NCBI GenBank assembly: GCA_964545715.1
Contig: CAZJHX010000135.1
Span: forward strand, 1 to 29,227
From: CAZJHX01 sp964545715
Lineage (GTDB): Bacteria > Myxococcota_A > UBA9042 > GCA-2863065
Reading direction: 5' to 3'
Length of the DNA: 29,227 nucleotides
The notes under the pieces are model-generated. The model was given only the letters and a program-made list of their open reading frames with translations. It ran no database searches and was not told the origin of the DNA. The position numbers and the translations under genes were made by a program. This document shows, in pieces, positions 18,162 to 26,987 of the stretch; within the stretch, counting starts at the first letter, position 1; the number at the start of each line of letters is the position of its first letter.

Positions 18162-21100
18162 CTAGAGCCTCCCCAGACCCTGGCGCGCCCTGTCTCGAGC
18201 GCGGTTGATACGGACACGCCTCCTGGCCTCGCGCAGGCGTCGCCTACGAGCCAGGATGGCGTACTGTACGACCATCAGTAGCACCACGAACATCATGCCG
18301 AAGCCGTGGTGCCGATCCTTACCAACGCTGCACCCGTTGCTGGTTTCCGGAGGAGCTACGAGCACAATAGGCTCGCCTGGGCCGTAGCTTACGCTATCCG
18401 TGCCACCCTCTGCTCCCTCGTCACCAGCGGTACCGCCATCCATAAGAGGCTGCCCCTCGCCATCGGCGAGCTCGTCCTCTCCTTCGCTGTCTCTTTCGCC
18501 ATCGCCGCACCCGAAGAAGAACTCGTTGATGCACCCGCCGGTTGTCGGGTCGCACGAGTCGTTGGTGCAGGGATCGCCATCGTCACAATCTTTGGTTACG
18601 CCCGCGGAGCAGGCCCCCGCCATGCAGACCTCGGCGCCGTTGCAGGCGTCGGCGTCAGCGCAGCTGGTCCCGTCCGTGAGCGGTGTGTTCGCGCAGCCCG
18701 CCTCCGCAGTGCAGGAGTCGGTGGTGCAGGGGTTGCCGTCGTCGCAGACGAGACCCTCGACGTTGGTGCAGCCGACACCCGGCTCGCACAGGTCGACCGT
18801 GCACGGGTTGTTGTCGTTGCAGTTGCGGTTGGCCGGCCCGTCGCACAGACCCGCCACGCACACGTTGAAGTCGCAGGGGTTGCGGCTGTGCACCGAGCAG
18901 ATCATGCCGTCGTCGGCCAGGGCATAGTCACACCCGGCGAGCGCGTCGCATGTGTCGACTGTGCACGGGTTGCCGTCGTCGCAGTTCAGCGTCTCAGCGA
19001 CCTGGCACTCACCGGCGCTGCACAGCTCGACGCCGTTGCAGATGTCGCCGTCAGAGCACTCGGCCCCGTCCTCCAGGGGCTGGGTGGTGCAGCCGACCAG
19101 CGGGTCACACAAGTCCGTGGTGCACGGGTTGCCGTCGTCGCAGACCTTGGGAGTGCCTGTGCACTGACCGGCCTGGCAGATCTCGAGACCGTTGCACAGG
19201 TCCCCGTCCGCGCACTCGGTGCCGTCCTCCGCCGGAGCGTTGACACAGCCGACAGTCGGGTCACAGGAGTCGACCGTACACACGTTGGCGTCGCCACAGG
19301 CCAGCGGCTGACCCGTCTGGCACACGCCCGCCTGGCAGAGCTCGGCGCCGTTGCAGGCGTCGCCGTCGGAGCAGCCGGCCCCGTTCGGCTTCACCGCGGT
19401 CACACAGCCGACCAGCGCGTCGCACATATCGGTGGTGCAGGGCTTGCCGTCGTCACAGACGATGTCCTCGCCCGCGGTGCACGCACCGTTGTGGCAGGTC
19501 TCCAAGCCGTTACAGATATTACCGTCGGGGCACGCCGTGCCGTCGGACGCAGGCTCGATGACGCAGCCGATCTCCGGATCGCAGCTGTCGTACGTGCAGG
19601 GGTCCCCGTCCGAGCAGTTCAGCGCTGCGCTCGACTTGCAGACACCGGACTGACAGGCCTCGGCGCCGTTGCAGGCGTTGGTGTCGTCGCACGGGTGACC
19701 ATCGTCGAGCGGCTCGGTGACGCAGCCGGTCTCGGCGTCGCAGGACGCCACGGTGCACGGACCGGAGTTCAGGCACTCCAGCGGAGTGCCGCCGGTGCAC
19801 TGACCGTCCTCGCACAGCTCCATGCCGTTGCAGGCATCGCCATCCGAGCAGGATGTGCCGTCAGCAGCCACCGCGTAGATGCAGCCGTCTGCGGCGTCAC
19901 AGCTCTCGGTGGTGCATGCGTCATCGTCGTCACACACAATGGGCGTACCCGCGGTACAAAGACCTCCTTGGCAGGTCTCCAGGCCGTTGCAGGCATCGCC
20001 GTCGTCGCACGCTGTCTCATTGGACACCGGTGTGTTTGTACAGCCCGTCGTACCTACACACAATTCGTTGGTGCATGCGTCATTGTCATCACAGACCACG
20101 GGCGGGGCGGCGGTCCACCCCCCGGCGACGCAGTGCTCCAGGCCGTTGCAGAGATCGCCGTCCTCGCAGGGAGCGCCGTCGGCGAGGTTCGTGTGCTGGC
20201 AACCGTTGGCGTGGTCGCAGCTGTCGAGGGTGCACAGGTTGCCGTCGTCGCAGTTCAGCGGCGCCTCGGCCTTGCACGCGCCCATGCGGCACAGCTCCTG
20301 GCCGTTGCAGACGTCACCGTCCGAGCAAGGGGTGTCCTCCGCCACGGCCACGTTGGAGCAGCCCGTCGCCGAGTCGCAGAGGTCCGTGGTGCACGGGTTG
20401 CCGTCGTCGCAGACGGTCGGGAAGTCCGGGTGGCAAGCGCCGGCGAGACAGGTCTCGATGCCGTTGCACTTGTTGTTGTCCGCGCAGACCGTGCCGTCGG
20501 CCGCGGCCGGACCGGCGATGCAGGCTCCGTCCACGCAGGTCTCGACGCCGTTGCACAGGTTGTTGTCGTCGCAGTGAACGGGCGTGCCGGCCACGCAGGT
20601 GCCGGCCTGGCAGGTCTCGATGCCGTTGCAGGCGTCGTCGTCGCCGCACGCGATATCCGACAGCGCGGTGTGCACGCAGCCGGTGACCGCGTCGCAGGTG
20701 TCTTTGGTGCACGGGTTGTTGTCGTCGCACGCCAACGCCGCGCCCGGGGCGCAGGTACCGGCCTGGCAGGTCTCGGGACCGTTGCAGACGTCCGCGTCAG
20801 CACACGCGGTGCCGCCGGCGACGGCCGTGTGAACACAGCCGGCCGCGACATCGCAGGTGTCGGTGGTGCAGGCGTTGTCGTCGTCGCAGCTCAGCGCGGG
20901 ACCGGCGACGCACGCGCCGTCTGTGCAATTCTCGGCGCCGTTGCACGGGTTGTTGTCGTCGCAAACCATCGGGGTGCCCGCGACGCACGCGCCGTTGTTG
21001 CAGGACTCTACGCCGTTGCACGCGTCGCCGTCGGCGCACGAGACGCCGTCCGCGACAGGCTTGGCAGCGCAGCCCGAGGTCGGGTCGCACGTGGCGGTGG

Positions 21101-23075
21101 TGCAGGGGTTCGTGTCTGTGCAGACCAGCGGCTCGCCCGCTTTGCAGGCGCCCAGACGGCAGGTCTCCAGCCCGTTGCACGCGTTCAGGTCCGAGCAGGA
21201 AGTCCCCTCGGCGGCGGCGGTGTGCGCGCAGCCGGAGACGATGTCGCAGGTGTCGATGGTGCAGGGGTCACCGTCGTCGCAGCCGAGGCCGGGAGCGACG
21301 ATGCACTTGCCGGCGGTGCAGGTACCGACACCGGCGCAGGCTGCGTTGGTGCCGCACGAGGCGCCGTCGGCCAGCGGGGTGTTTGAGCAGCCCGTCGCGT
21401 CGCAGCCGTCCTGCGTGCACGGGTTGTTGTCGTCGCAGTCCATCGCCTGGACACACTCGGCAGCGCCGTCGGTGCCGCAGGCCAGCACGCCTACGGGGCA
21501 GCCGGTGTCCGAAGTGACGCACGCCGTACCGACGTCGAAGCCCTCGTCGGCCTTGCCGTTGCAGTTCTGGTCGACGCCGTCGCAGATCTCGGCGGCGGCG
21601 GTGGCCGGCGCGGCGCACAGGCCCTTGCTGTCATCGCACTCGCAGCCGCTGTCGCAGCCGAGCTCGCAGGCCTGGGTGCAGACCGGACCGGCGCCGAGAT
21701 CCACACATGTGAGGGAGGCGCAGCCCAGGGCGCCCAGCGGGGCCTCGCAGGCGCCACCGAGGGTGATCTGGCCGGGCGTGATGCACAGGTTGGCGTCGCC
21801 GATCGCGATGCATGCAGCGCCGGTGGGGCAGCTGTCGGTCGCGCAGGTCTCTGTGCACTCGGACCCGCCGGGGCGGCCGAAGTCGGCGCACATCAGGGAC
21901 GCACAGTCGGCGTCGGCGGCGCAGGTATCGCCCACGGCGCCGGAGCCGGCCTTGAGGCAGCGCGCGCCGGCCGGGGTCTCTTTGCAGATCATGGCCGCGG
22001 GGCAGTCCGACGCCTCCGAGCACGCCGTCGAGCAGTACGCGGCGCCGCCGAGCGGGGCCAGGCACTCCAGCGAGGCGCAGTCCGTGTGGGTGGTGCAGCC
22101 GGCGCCGAGCTCGATGACGCCGGGCAGAGCGCACAAACCTGAGGTACAGGTCATCGCGGCCGGGCAGTCAGTCGTGCTGTTGCAAATTCGTGTACAGTAG
22201 GCGTTTGCCATAGGTGTGTGGCAGAACAAACCAGTCTCACACATAGTGGCGCCCCAGCAGTACTCCGTGATGGGCACGGTGCCGCCCGTCTCGGTGCAGA
22301 AGCCATACTCGGGAGCGCACTTGCCACCCTGGCAGGTGGTGCCCTTGGGGCAGCTCGTGTCGGCAGTGCACGTCGTTGCGCAGAAGGACGCGCCCTCGAC
22401 AGCGTTGAACTCGCAGGTGCCGGTGATGCACTGGGCGTCGTTGGTGCAGGAGTCGCAGGTGGTACCCCACTTGAAGTCCATCTTGCCGTAGAGGTAGCAG
22501 ATGGCCCGCTCGTCATCGGTGTGCAGAGCACGCGGATTGACGGAGGGCGAGTGGTAGAACATGGCAGACGCGCGCTCACGGCTGTGAACCAGGCCCAGGG
22601 CGTGGCCGATCTCGTGGATTGCGACCTCTTGCACGTCGTGCTTGCCGTCGACGCCGGGCTCGTTGGTCCAGCTGTAGTCGGCGCCATTGAACTCGATGGT
22701 GGACTTGATGACCTTGCCGGTGAGCATGCTCACGGTGTTGGTAGTGGCGGCCAGGACGCCGCCTGCAGCGGGATCCCACTCCTCTTCTTCAAAGCGCACG
22801 CGCACCGTCTCGTCGGCGGTGGTCGTGGCGGTGCCGGCTGACACAAACTTCAGGCTCTGGCACTCGATCTTCTGCCAGGTACCGAACGCGGCATTGAGCG
22901 CGTCCTTGAGCCCGGACTCAGACAGATCGTCGCTGCCGGCGGGGTCGATGACCCACGGGACAACGCTGTCGGTCCACTTGGTCTCAGCGCCCGAAGGCAG
23001 GGTACGAACGACGTACGCCGAGGCCGTGGCGGCAAGAAGTGTGGCGATGGCAAAGGTCGCGGTAAACAGTCGCAT
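18162..23075 (-). CDS. Matrixin-type metalloprotease with about 20 Cys-rich repeats and MYXO-CTERM
   Basis: 1637 residues. MRLFTATFAIATLLAATASA is a signal peptide. The zinc site HEIGHALGLVH (154-164) has the metzincin spacing and is followed by a Met-turn-like AMFY (Met172). Residues 205-480 hold Cys-rich modules (for example CTRICNSTTDCPAAMTC), ending near ICDGVDQNCNGKADEGF, which resembles the MopE metal-binding motif. About 20 units of about 53 residues follow, with the pattern CDDGNPCTTDLCD, GC, then CSDGDACNGVELC, AGxC. This resembles the Dictyostelium CTDC repeat (PF00526). The C-terminus has NGCSVGKDRHHGFGMMFVVL and then RRRR, a MYXO-CTERM. AGGA before the ATG supports the start. It follows the small secreted protein gene by 3 nt, so the two are probably translated together. 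It is probably an exported, surface-anchored protease; the repeat region may be a stalk. Confidence 0.9.
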   Translation of the reverse strand: MRLFTATFAIATLLAATASAYVVRTLPSGAETKWTDSVVPWVIDPAGSDDLSESGLKDALNAAFGTWQKIECQSLKFVSAGTATTTADETVRVRFEEEEWDPAAGGVLAATTNTVSMLTGKVIKSTIEFNGADYSWTNEPGVDGKHDVQEVAIHEIGHALGLVHSRERASAMFYHSPSVNPRALHTDDERAICYLYGKMDFKWGTTCDSCTNDAQCITGTCEFNAVEGASFCATTCTADTSCPKGTTCQGGKCAPEYGFCTETGGTVPITEYCWGATMCETGLFCHTPMANAYCTRICNSTTDCPAAMTCTSGLCALPGVIELGAGCTTHTDCASLECLAPLGGAAYCSTACSEASDCPAAMICKETPAGARCLKAGSGAVGDTCAADADCASLMCADFGRPGGSECTETCATDSCPTGAACIAIGDANLCITPGQITLGGACEAPLGALGCASLTCVDLGAGPVCTQACELGCDSGCECDDSKGLCAAPATAAAEICDGVDQNCNGKADEGFDVGTACVTSDTGCPVGVLACGTDGAAECVQAMDCDDNNPCTQDGCDATGCSNTPLADGASCGTNAACAGVGTCTAGKCIVAPGLGCDDGDPCTIDTCDIVSGCAHTAAAEGTSCSDLNACNGLETCRLGACKAGEPLVCTDTNPCTTATCDPTSGCAAKPVADGVSCADGDACNGVESCNNGACVAGTPMVCDDNNPCNGAENCTDGACVAGPALSCDDDNACTTDTCDVAAGCVHTAVAGGTACADADVCNGPETCQAGTCAPGAALACDDNNPCTKDTCDAVTGCVHTALSDIACGDDDACNGIETCQAGTCVAGTPVHCDDNNLCNGVETCVDGACIAGPAAADGTVCADNNKCNGIETCLAGACHPDFPTVCDDGNPCTTDLCDSATGCSNVAVAEDTPCSDGDVCNGQELCRMGACKAEAPLNCDDGNLCTLDSCDHANGCQHTNLADGAPCEDGDLCNGLEHCVAGGWTAAPPVVCDDNDACTNELCVGTTGCTNTPVSNETACDDGDACNGLETCQGGLCTAGTPIVCDDDDACTTESCDAADGCIYAVAADGTSCSDGDACNGMELCEDGQCTGGTPLECLNSGPCTVASCDAETGCVTEPLDDGHPCDDTNACNGAEACQSGVCKSSAALNCSDGDPCTYDSCDPEIGCVIEPASDGTACPDGNICNGLETCHNGACTAGEDIVCDDGKPCTTDMCDALVGCVTAVKPNGAGCSDGDACNGAELCQAGVCQTGQPLACGDANVCTVDSCDPTVGCVNAPAEDGTECADGDLCNGLEICQAGQCTGTPKVCDDGNPCTTDLCDPLVGCTTQPLEDGAECSDGDICNGVELCSAGECQVAETLNCDDGNPCTVDTCDALAGCDYALADDGMICSVHSRNPCDFNVCVAGLCDGPANRNCNDNNPCTVDLCEPGVGCTNVEGLVCDDGNPCTTDSCTAEAGCANTPLTDGTSCADADACNGAEVCMAGACSAGVTKDCDDGDPCTNDSCDPTTGGCINEFFFGCGDGERDSEGEDELADGEGQPLMDGGTAGDEGAEGGTDSVSYGPGEPIVLVAPPETSNGCSVGKDRHHGFGMMFVVLLMVVQYAILARRRRLREARRRVRINRARDRARQGLGRL
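18520..21441 (-). repeat. Array of about 159-bp (53-residue) Cys-rich coding repeats
   Basis: About 20 units, three of them half-length, in the matrixin gene. A typical unit has eight Cys and alternates CDDGNPCT-DxCD-GC with CSDGDACNG-ELC-AGxC. One unit reads GGWTAA where Cys is expected (codon TGG at 20115-20117). The repeats share the NACNG element with those of the lipoprotein at 2014-5900 but have a different period. Confidence 0.85.
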
Positions 23076-23078
23076 CGG

Positions 23079-23633
23079 TTATTTCCTGCCTGTGAGGGCG
23101 CGAACCCGCGTCTCGAGGGTCGTGTACACAGGGGGGAGGCTCTTCGCAGTTGAATTCTCAAACTGTGCTTTGCCAACAAGCTGCAGACCGTCGACATTGC
23201 GATGCGCGAGCTCCACTCCTCCCTGTTTCACGATAATAAAGCGGCCCTGGGCCATTCCGGCCACATAATGGAACCGACCATCACTCTTTAGAAACAGCAG
23301 GACATCCTGACCAAGCTTCAGCTGCCCCACACCATCGACGAACTGCGCCACATTATTCATCGTGCCGCCCAACTGGCGAACCTCGATGGAGGGGGTCGCG
23401 ATTGTGTTCGCCCCTTTAAGCACACTGTCGACAAGAATCACCGAGTCGGTGTAGATACGCTGCCGACGCGCATCCCATGTCGCCCCCTGAGACAGCACAC
23501 GGCCGCGAACGACCACGTCTGCTTCAGCAACCAGGTCCGACAGGCCCAAGGCCCGGGTACGCGTCGCATCGGCTGTGGCGGTAAGTGATAGCGCCACAAT
23601 CGTCACAGTAACAAACACACGTCGGTAACTCAT
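23079..23633 (-). CDS. Small secreted protein encoded just upstream of the matrixin
   Basis: 184 residues from the ATG at 23633. MSYRRVFVTVTIVALSLTAT is a signal peptide, cleaved near TADAT. The mature part is beta-rich: ADVVVRGRVLS, TDSVILVDSVLKG, VRQLGGTMNNVAQFVDGVG, KLGQDVLLFL, then VAGMAQGRFIIVK. I do not recognise a named family. Its stop is 3 nt from the matrixin start, so a link in expression is likely; it may be an inhibitor, chaperone or partner of the protease, which is inference only. I preferred this ATG to one 48 nt upstream because it starts the signal peptide and is preceded by TAGTAT and a 7-nt spacer. Confidence 0.75.
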   Translation of the reverse strand: MSYRRVFVTVTIVALSLTATADATRTRALGLSDLVAEADVVVRGRVLSQGATWDARRQRIYTDSVILVDSVLKGANTIATPSIEVRQLGGTMNNVAQFVDGVGQLKLGQDVLLFLKSDGRFHYVAGMAQGRFIIVKQGGVELAHRNVDGLQLVGKAQFENSTAKSLPPVYTTLETRVRALTGRK

Positions 23634-23640
23634 GAACCAG

Positions 23641-23646
23641 ATACTA
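23641..23646 (-). promoter_or_regulatory. -10-like box TAGTAT, 7 nt before ATG of the secreted-protein/matrixin operon
   Basis: On the minus strand TAGTAT is followed by CTGGTTC and the ATG at 23633. The intergenic region (23634-23712) is strikingly A/T-rich. No Shine-Dalgarno sequence is visible. Confidence 0.4.
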
Positions 23647-23671
23647 ACAAAGGTTTTATGTACAGTGTTAG
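23644..23671. promoter_or_regulatory. Inverted repeat CTAACA-N16-TGTTAG overlapping the matrixin-operon promoter
   Basis: The 6-bp arms at 23644-23649 and 23666-23671 enclose 16 A/T-rich bases. The repeat overlaps the -10-like box, so an operator is possible. On the plus strand a T-run follows, but no plus-strand gene precedes it, so a terminator is less likely. Confidence 0.3.
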
Positions 23672-23712
23672 CTTTTTTCACATTTCTCTTATGTGTTCGG
23701 TTTTATTGCAGT

Positions 23713-24165
23713 TCAGAACTGTTTAGAGACTGTGAATCTGTACGGAAACACACCCCACGGGACGCGCACATAGCTCGTGCCGGCCAGTGTGATCTTTCGC
23801 TTGGCGCCCCCGCGCAGCCGCTGAATCGCCATCGCGGCGTCGACCACATTGGCGCGCACGCTCACTTTCAGATCCCGCGAGCTGTTCACGGGGATCGCCA
23901 CGCCGTGCTGGCTGACGCCATCGGCCAGCTTTCGACCGCTGATGAGCACGGTGTAGTCGAATTTGTCGACGATCACTTCGATGGAGTTGGGGTTGTACAC
24001 ACCGATCGTGACGGTGAGCTGGGCCTCGAACGGCGTGATCCGATCGACGGTCACGCCGCGCACGTTGAACTGACAGTCCTTAAGGGCGAGCCGTTTCTGG
24101 ACGCTCGGGCAGCCCGAGAGCGCCAAGATGGCCAGCAGTCCGATCAAACGAGCGGCACGGCTCAC
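23713..24165 (-). CDS. LEA14/WHy-domain lipoprotein
   Basis: 150 residues from the GTG at 24165. SRAARLIGLLAILALSGCPS is a lipoprotein signal with Cys19. The rest resembles the WHy/LEA_2 fold: VTVDRITPFEAQLTVTIGVY followed by NPNSIEVIVDKFDYTVLI, then a hydrophobic strand set and SSRDLKVSVRANV. Its GTG overlaps the pmbA stop as GTGA, which indicates translational coupling. An upstream in-frame start would create an Arg-rich leader and is less likely. LEA_2 lipoproteins are often stress-related, but no function is proven here. Confidence 0.82.
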   Translation of the reverse strand: MSRAARLIGLLAILALSGCPSVQKRLALKDCQFNVRGVTVDRITPFEAQLTVTIGVYNPNSIEVIVDKFDYTVLISGRKLADGVSQHGVAIPVNSSRDLKVSVRANVVDAAMAIQRLRGGAKRKITLAGTSYVRVPWGVFPYRFTVSKQF

Positions 24166-25514
24166 TGACCGGCGACCGTAAGCTCGCGGATGCGGAAGCT
24201 GGGAGAGCTGACGGCTCGATTGGGGTCCAGGTCGTCGGCGACTGCGTCGATGTCTTTGAACATATCCAGCAGGTTGCCGGCGATCGTCAGCTCGCTGACC
24301 GCATGGGACAGCTTGCCGTCCACGATCCACATACCGCCCGCGCCCTGACTGTAGTCGCCGGTGGTGGTGTTGACCCCGAAGCCGATCAGCTCGGTGACGT
24401 ACAGACCGTCCTTGATCCCGTCCAGCAGCTGGTCCGGGCTGTGCTCGCCGGGCTGCAGGTGCAGGTTTGTGGCGGATACGGTCGGTGCGTCGCCGATGCT
24501 GCGAGCCGCGTTGCCGGTGCTCTGCATCGACAGCTTCCGACCGCTATAGGTGTCCAGCATGTAGCTGTTGAGCGTGCCGTTCTCGACGACCGCACTGCGG
24601 CGCGTGGCCAGGCCCTCACCGTCGTATGGCTTGCTGCCCATGCCGCCCGCCAGCGTGCCGTCGTCGATGATGGTCACGAGATCGGACGCGACCTGCTCGC
24701 CGAGACGGTCGCGCAGATAGCTGGCGCCCCGATAGATCGAATAGCCGCTCAGCGCGCTGGCCATATAGCCGACCAGCCGGGCCGCGAGGCGCTCATCGAA
24801 GACCACAGGCACTTTGCAGGTCTTGGCGCGGACGGCGCCCAGTCGGCGCAGCGTACGCTCCGCGGCAATACGACCGATCGTCTCGGCGCTCTCCAGGTCG
24901 GCGTATTTGCGGCGCTGACTGAACCACCAGTCGCGCTCCATGCCGTCTTCGTCCGTAGCGACCGGCACGACATAACCGGAGAAATAGCTGGTGCGATAGC
25001 TGCCCTGCACACCGCCGGACGCCGCGAAGGCGCGCTTGACGCTGGAGAAGCCGAACTCGGCGCCCTCGCTGTTCTGGATGCGCGGGTCGACAGCCATAGC
25101 GGCCTCTTCCGCGCGCTTGGCCCAGGTCGCGCCGGCGGCCAATTCGAATCCGTCCGCGGACGGATCGTGCAGATCCTCGCGCTCGAAGTGCCCGGCCACG
25201 ATCTGGTCCGCGTCCGGCAGCCCCGAGAAGGGATCCTCGGCGGTGACCTGAGCCATGGCGCAGGTGTCGTCGACGAGCCGGTCCAGCGTGGACTCGCGCA
25301 GATCACCACTGGCCGTCATGGCCTGGCGGTGACCAAAGAACACGCGCAACCCGACGCGCCGCTGACGAGCGCGCTGGATCTGCTCGGTCTCGCCCAGGCG
25401 CACGCGCACCGATCCTTCGACGTAGTCCACGGCGACGGCGTCCGCAGCGGTCGCGCCTTTGCTCTCGGCGCGGGCGATGACGCGCTCCAACATGGGTGTC
25501 AATGCATCGGTCAT
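24162..25514 (-). CDS. pmbA: PmbA/TldE, TldD partner subunit
   Basis: 450 residues, the usual length of PmbA (TldE). Family features are visible: an N-terminal domain followed by a C-terminal beta domain with TIIDDGTLAGGMGSKPYDGE and TRRSAVVENGTLNSYMLDTY, then GDYSQGAGGMWIVDGK. It lacks the HExxxH site, as expected for the non-catalytic subunit. The TldD-TldE heterodimer is a zinc protease that cleaves unfolded peptides, known from microcin B17 maturation and CcdA degradation. GGAGGG precedes the ATG. The ATG overlaps the tldD stop as ATGA, and the 3' end overlaps the lipoprotein start as GTGA. No peptide precursor gene is seen nearby, so the substrate is unknown. Confidence 0.93.
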   Translation of the reverse strand: MTDALTPMLERVIARAESKGATAADAVAVDYVEGSVRVRLGETEQIQRARQRRVGLRVFFGHRQAMTASGDLRESTLDRLVDDTCAMAQVTAEDPFSGLPDADQIVAGHFEREDLHDPSADGFELAAGATWAKRAEEAAMAVDPRIQNSEGAEFGFSSVKRAFAASGGVQGSYRTSYFSGYVVPVATDEDGMERDWWFSQRRKYADLESAETIGRIAAERTLRRLGAVRAKTCKVPVVFDERLAARLVGYMASALSGYSIYRGASYLRDRLGEQVASDLVTIIDDGTLAGGMGSKPYDGEGLATRRSAVVENGTLNSYMLDTYSGRKLSMQSTGNAARSIGDAPTVSATNLHLQPGEHSPDQLLDGIKDGLYVTELIGFGVNTTTGDYSQGAGGMWIVDGKLSHAVSELTIAGNLLDMFKDIDAVADDLDPNRAVSSPSFRIRELTVAGQ

Positions 25515-26956
25515 GCTGTCCCTCCGACGGTAATGCCGTCCACCAGGATTGTCGGCAGGCCGACGCCGACCGGCACGGACTGTCCCTCTTTGCCGCAGGT
25601 GCCGACCCCCTGGTCCAGGCCCAGGTCGTTGCCGACGTGGGTGACCTTGGTGAGCACGTCCGGACCGCTGCCGATCAGGGTCGCGCCCTTCAGTGGGTGG
25701 GTGATCTCGCCGCCCTCGATGAGATAGGCCTCGTTCATGCTGAACACGAACTTGCCGCTGGTGATGTCGACCTGGCCACCGCCGAAGCTGACCGCGTAGA
25801 TGCCTTTGTCGACCGACTTGATGATGTCGTCGGGCTCGCTCTCGCCCGCCAGCATGAAGGTGTTGGTCATGCGCGGCATCGGGATGTGCGCGTAGCTCTC
25901 GCGGCGCCCGTTGCCGGTGGCGGCGACCCCCATCAGCCGGGAGTTCATCTTGTCCTGCAGGTAGCCGACCAGGATGCCGTCTTTGATCAGCGTGGTGCGC
26001 TGGGTCGGGGTGCCCTCGTCGTCCACGTTCAGGCTCCCGCGCCTGTTTGGAATGGTGCCGTCGTCGATGACGGTGCACAGCGGGCTTGCGACCTGCTTGC
26101 CCATGAGGTCGGCGAAAGCGGACGTGCCCTTGCGGTTAAAGTCGCCCTCGAGCCCGTGCCCAATGGCCTCGTGCAGCAGGATGCCGGGCCAGCCGGGGCC
26201 CAGAACAACCGGAAACGTGCCGGCAGGCGCGGGCTTGGCATCCAACAGAAGGAGCGCGCGTCGGGCGGCCTCGCGGACCCAGAACAAGAAGCGCTCTTCG
26301 GCGTCCGCGCTGGACTCGAAGAACCAATCGAACGGGACGCGACCGCCGCCGCCCGCGGAGCCGATCTGACGCTCGGAGCCGTCCTGGGCGATGCACGACA
26401 CGTTCAAGCGACACAGCGGCCGCTCGTCACCGACCATCTCGCCGTCGGCGTTGACGATGGCGATGGTCTTGAGGGTGGTCGCAAACGAGGCGTGCACCTC
26501 TTTAATGCGCGGGTCGATCGCACGGGCGACCTCGTCGATGCGGTTCAGCAGCGCGACCTTGTCCTTGATGGGGCGGTCGATCGCCGGGTTGGGCACCCGG
26601 TACAGGTCCCGGGCCGCCGGCTGCTTCTCGAGCGCCACCGGGCCGCGGGATGCGGAGTCCTCGGCGATGACGCGCGCTGCCTTGGCCGCCGCCTGCAGCT
26701 GGCGCAGGTCGATCTCGTCGCTGTGCGCGTATCCCGTCTTGTCGCCGGCCACGGCGCGGACGCCGACCCCCTGGTCCAGGGAGCGGTTGGCCTTTTTGAC
26801 CAGGCCCTCTTCCATGCTGACCGCCTCGAACGAGGTGTGTTCGAAGTACAGGTCCGCATAATCGATCTTAGATGACAGCGCGTCGCCCAATACGCGGCTC
26901 AGTGACGACTGATCCAGGTCGTAGGCGTCTAAAAAGAATCTCGTTTGCTGATCCAT
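25511..26956 (-). CDS. tldD: TldD metalloprotease subunit
   Basis: 481 residues, the same as E. coli TldD. The zinc motif HEAIGH (262-267) is present in GILLHEAIGHGLEGDFNRKG. Other family stretches are IDDGTIPNRRGSLNVDDEG, a TLIKDGILVGYLQD strand and GIYAVSFGGGQVDITSG. It is the first gene of the tldD-pmbA-lipoprotein operon and overlaps pmbA by 4 nt. The ATG at 26956 was chosen because the protein start matches the family length; upstream in-frame codons run into the divergent ceramidase gene. No Shine-Dalgarno sequence is visible; CATACT lies 9 nt upstream. Only 31 bp separate its start from that of the divergent ceramidase gene. Confidence 0.95.
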   Translation of the reverse strand: MDQQTRFFLDAYDLDQSSLSRVLGDALSSKIDYADLYFEHTSFEAVSMEEGLVKKANRSLDQGVGVRAVAGDKTGYAHSDEIDLRQLQAAAKAARVIAEDSASRGPVALEKQPAARDLYRVPNPAIDRPIKDKVALLNRIDEVARAIDPRIKEVHASFATTLKTIAIVNADGEMVGDERPLCRLNVSCIAQDGSERQIGSAGGGGRVPFDWFFESSADAEERFLFWVREAARRALLLLDAKPAPAGTFPVVLGPGWPGILLHEAIGHGLEGDFNRKGTSAFADLMGKQVASPLCTVIDDGTIPNRRGSLNVDDEGTPTQRTTLIKDGILVGYLQDKMNSRLMGVAATGNGRRESYAHIPMPRMTNTFMLAGESEPDDIIKSVDKGIYAVSFGGGQVDITSGKFVFSMNEAYLIEGGEITHPLKGATLIGSGPDVLTKVTHVGNDLGLDQGVGTCGKEGQSVPVGVGLPTILVDGITVGGTA

Positions 26957-26974
26957 AGGCGGCCGAGTATGCCG

Positions 26975-26980
26975 TAGAAT
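26975..26980 (+). promoter_or_regulatory. -10-like box TAGAAT, 7 nt before the ceramidase ATG
   Basis: TAGAAT is followed by CCCGCGC and the ATG at 26988. The divergent region is only 31 bp, so any -35 would fall within or beside the tldD start. No Shine-Dalgarno sequence is visible, which suits a leaderless transcript. Confidence 0.4.
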
Positions 26981-26987
26981 CCCGCGC

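Noticed and set aside
18306..21386. Long plus-strand frame of about 1000 codons
   Set aside because: It is the antisense shadow of the Cys-rich repeats in the matrixin. Its product is a low-complexity Val/Ala/Arg-rich sequence without domains.
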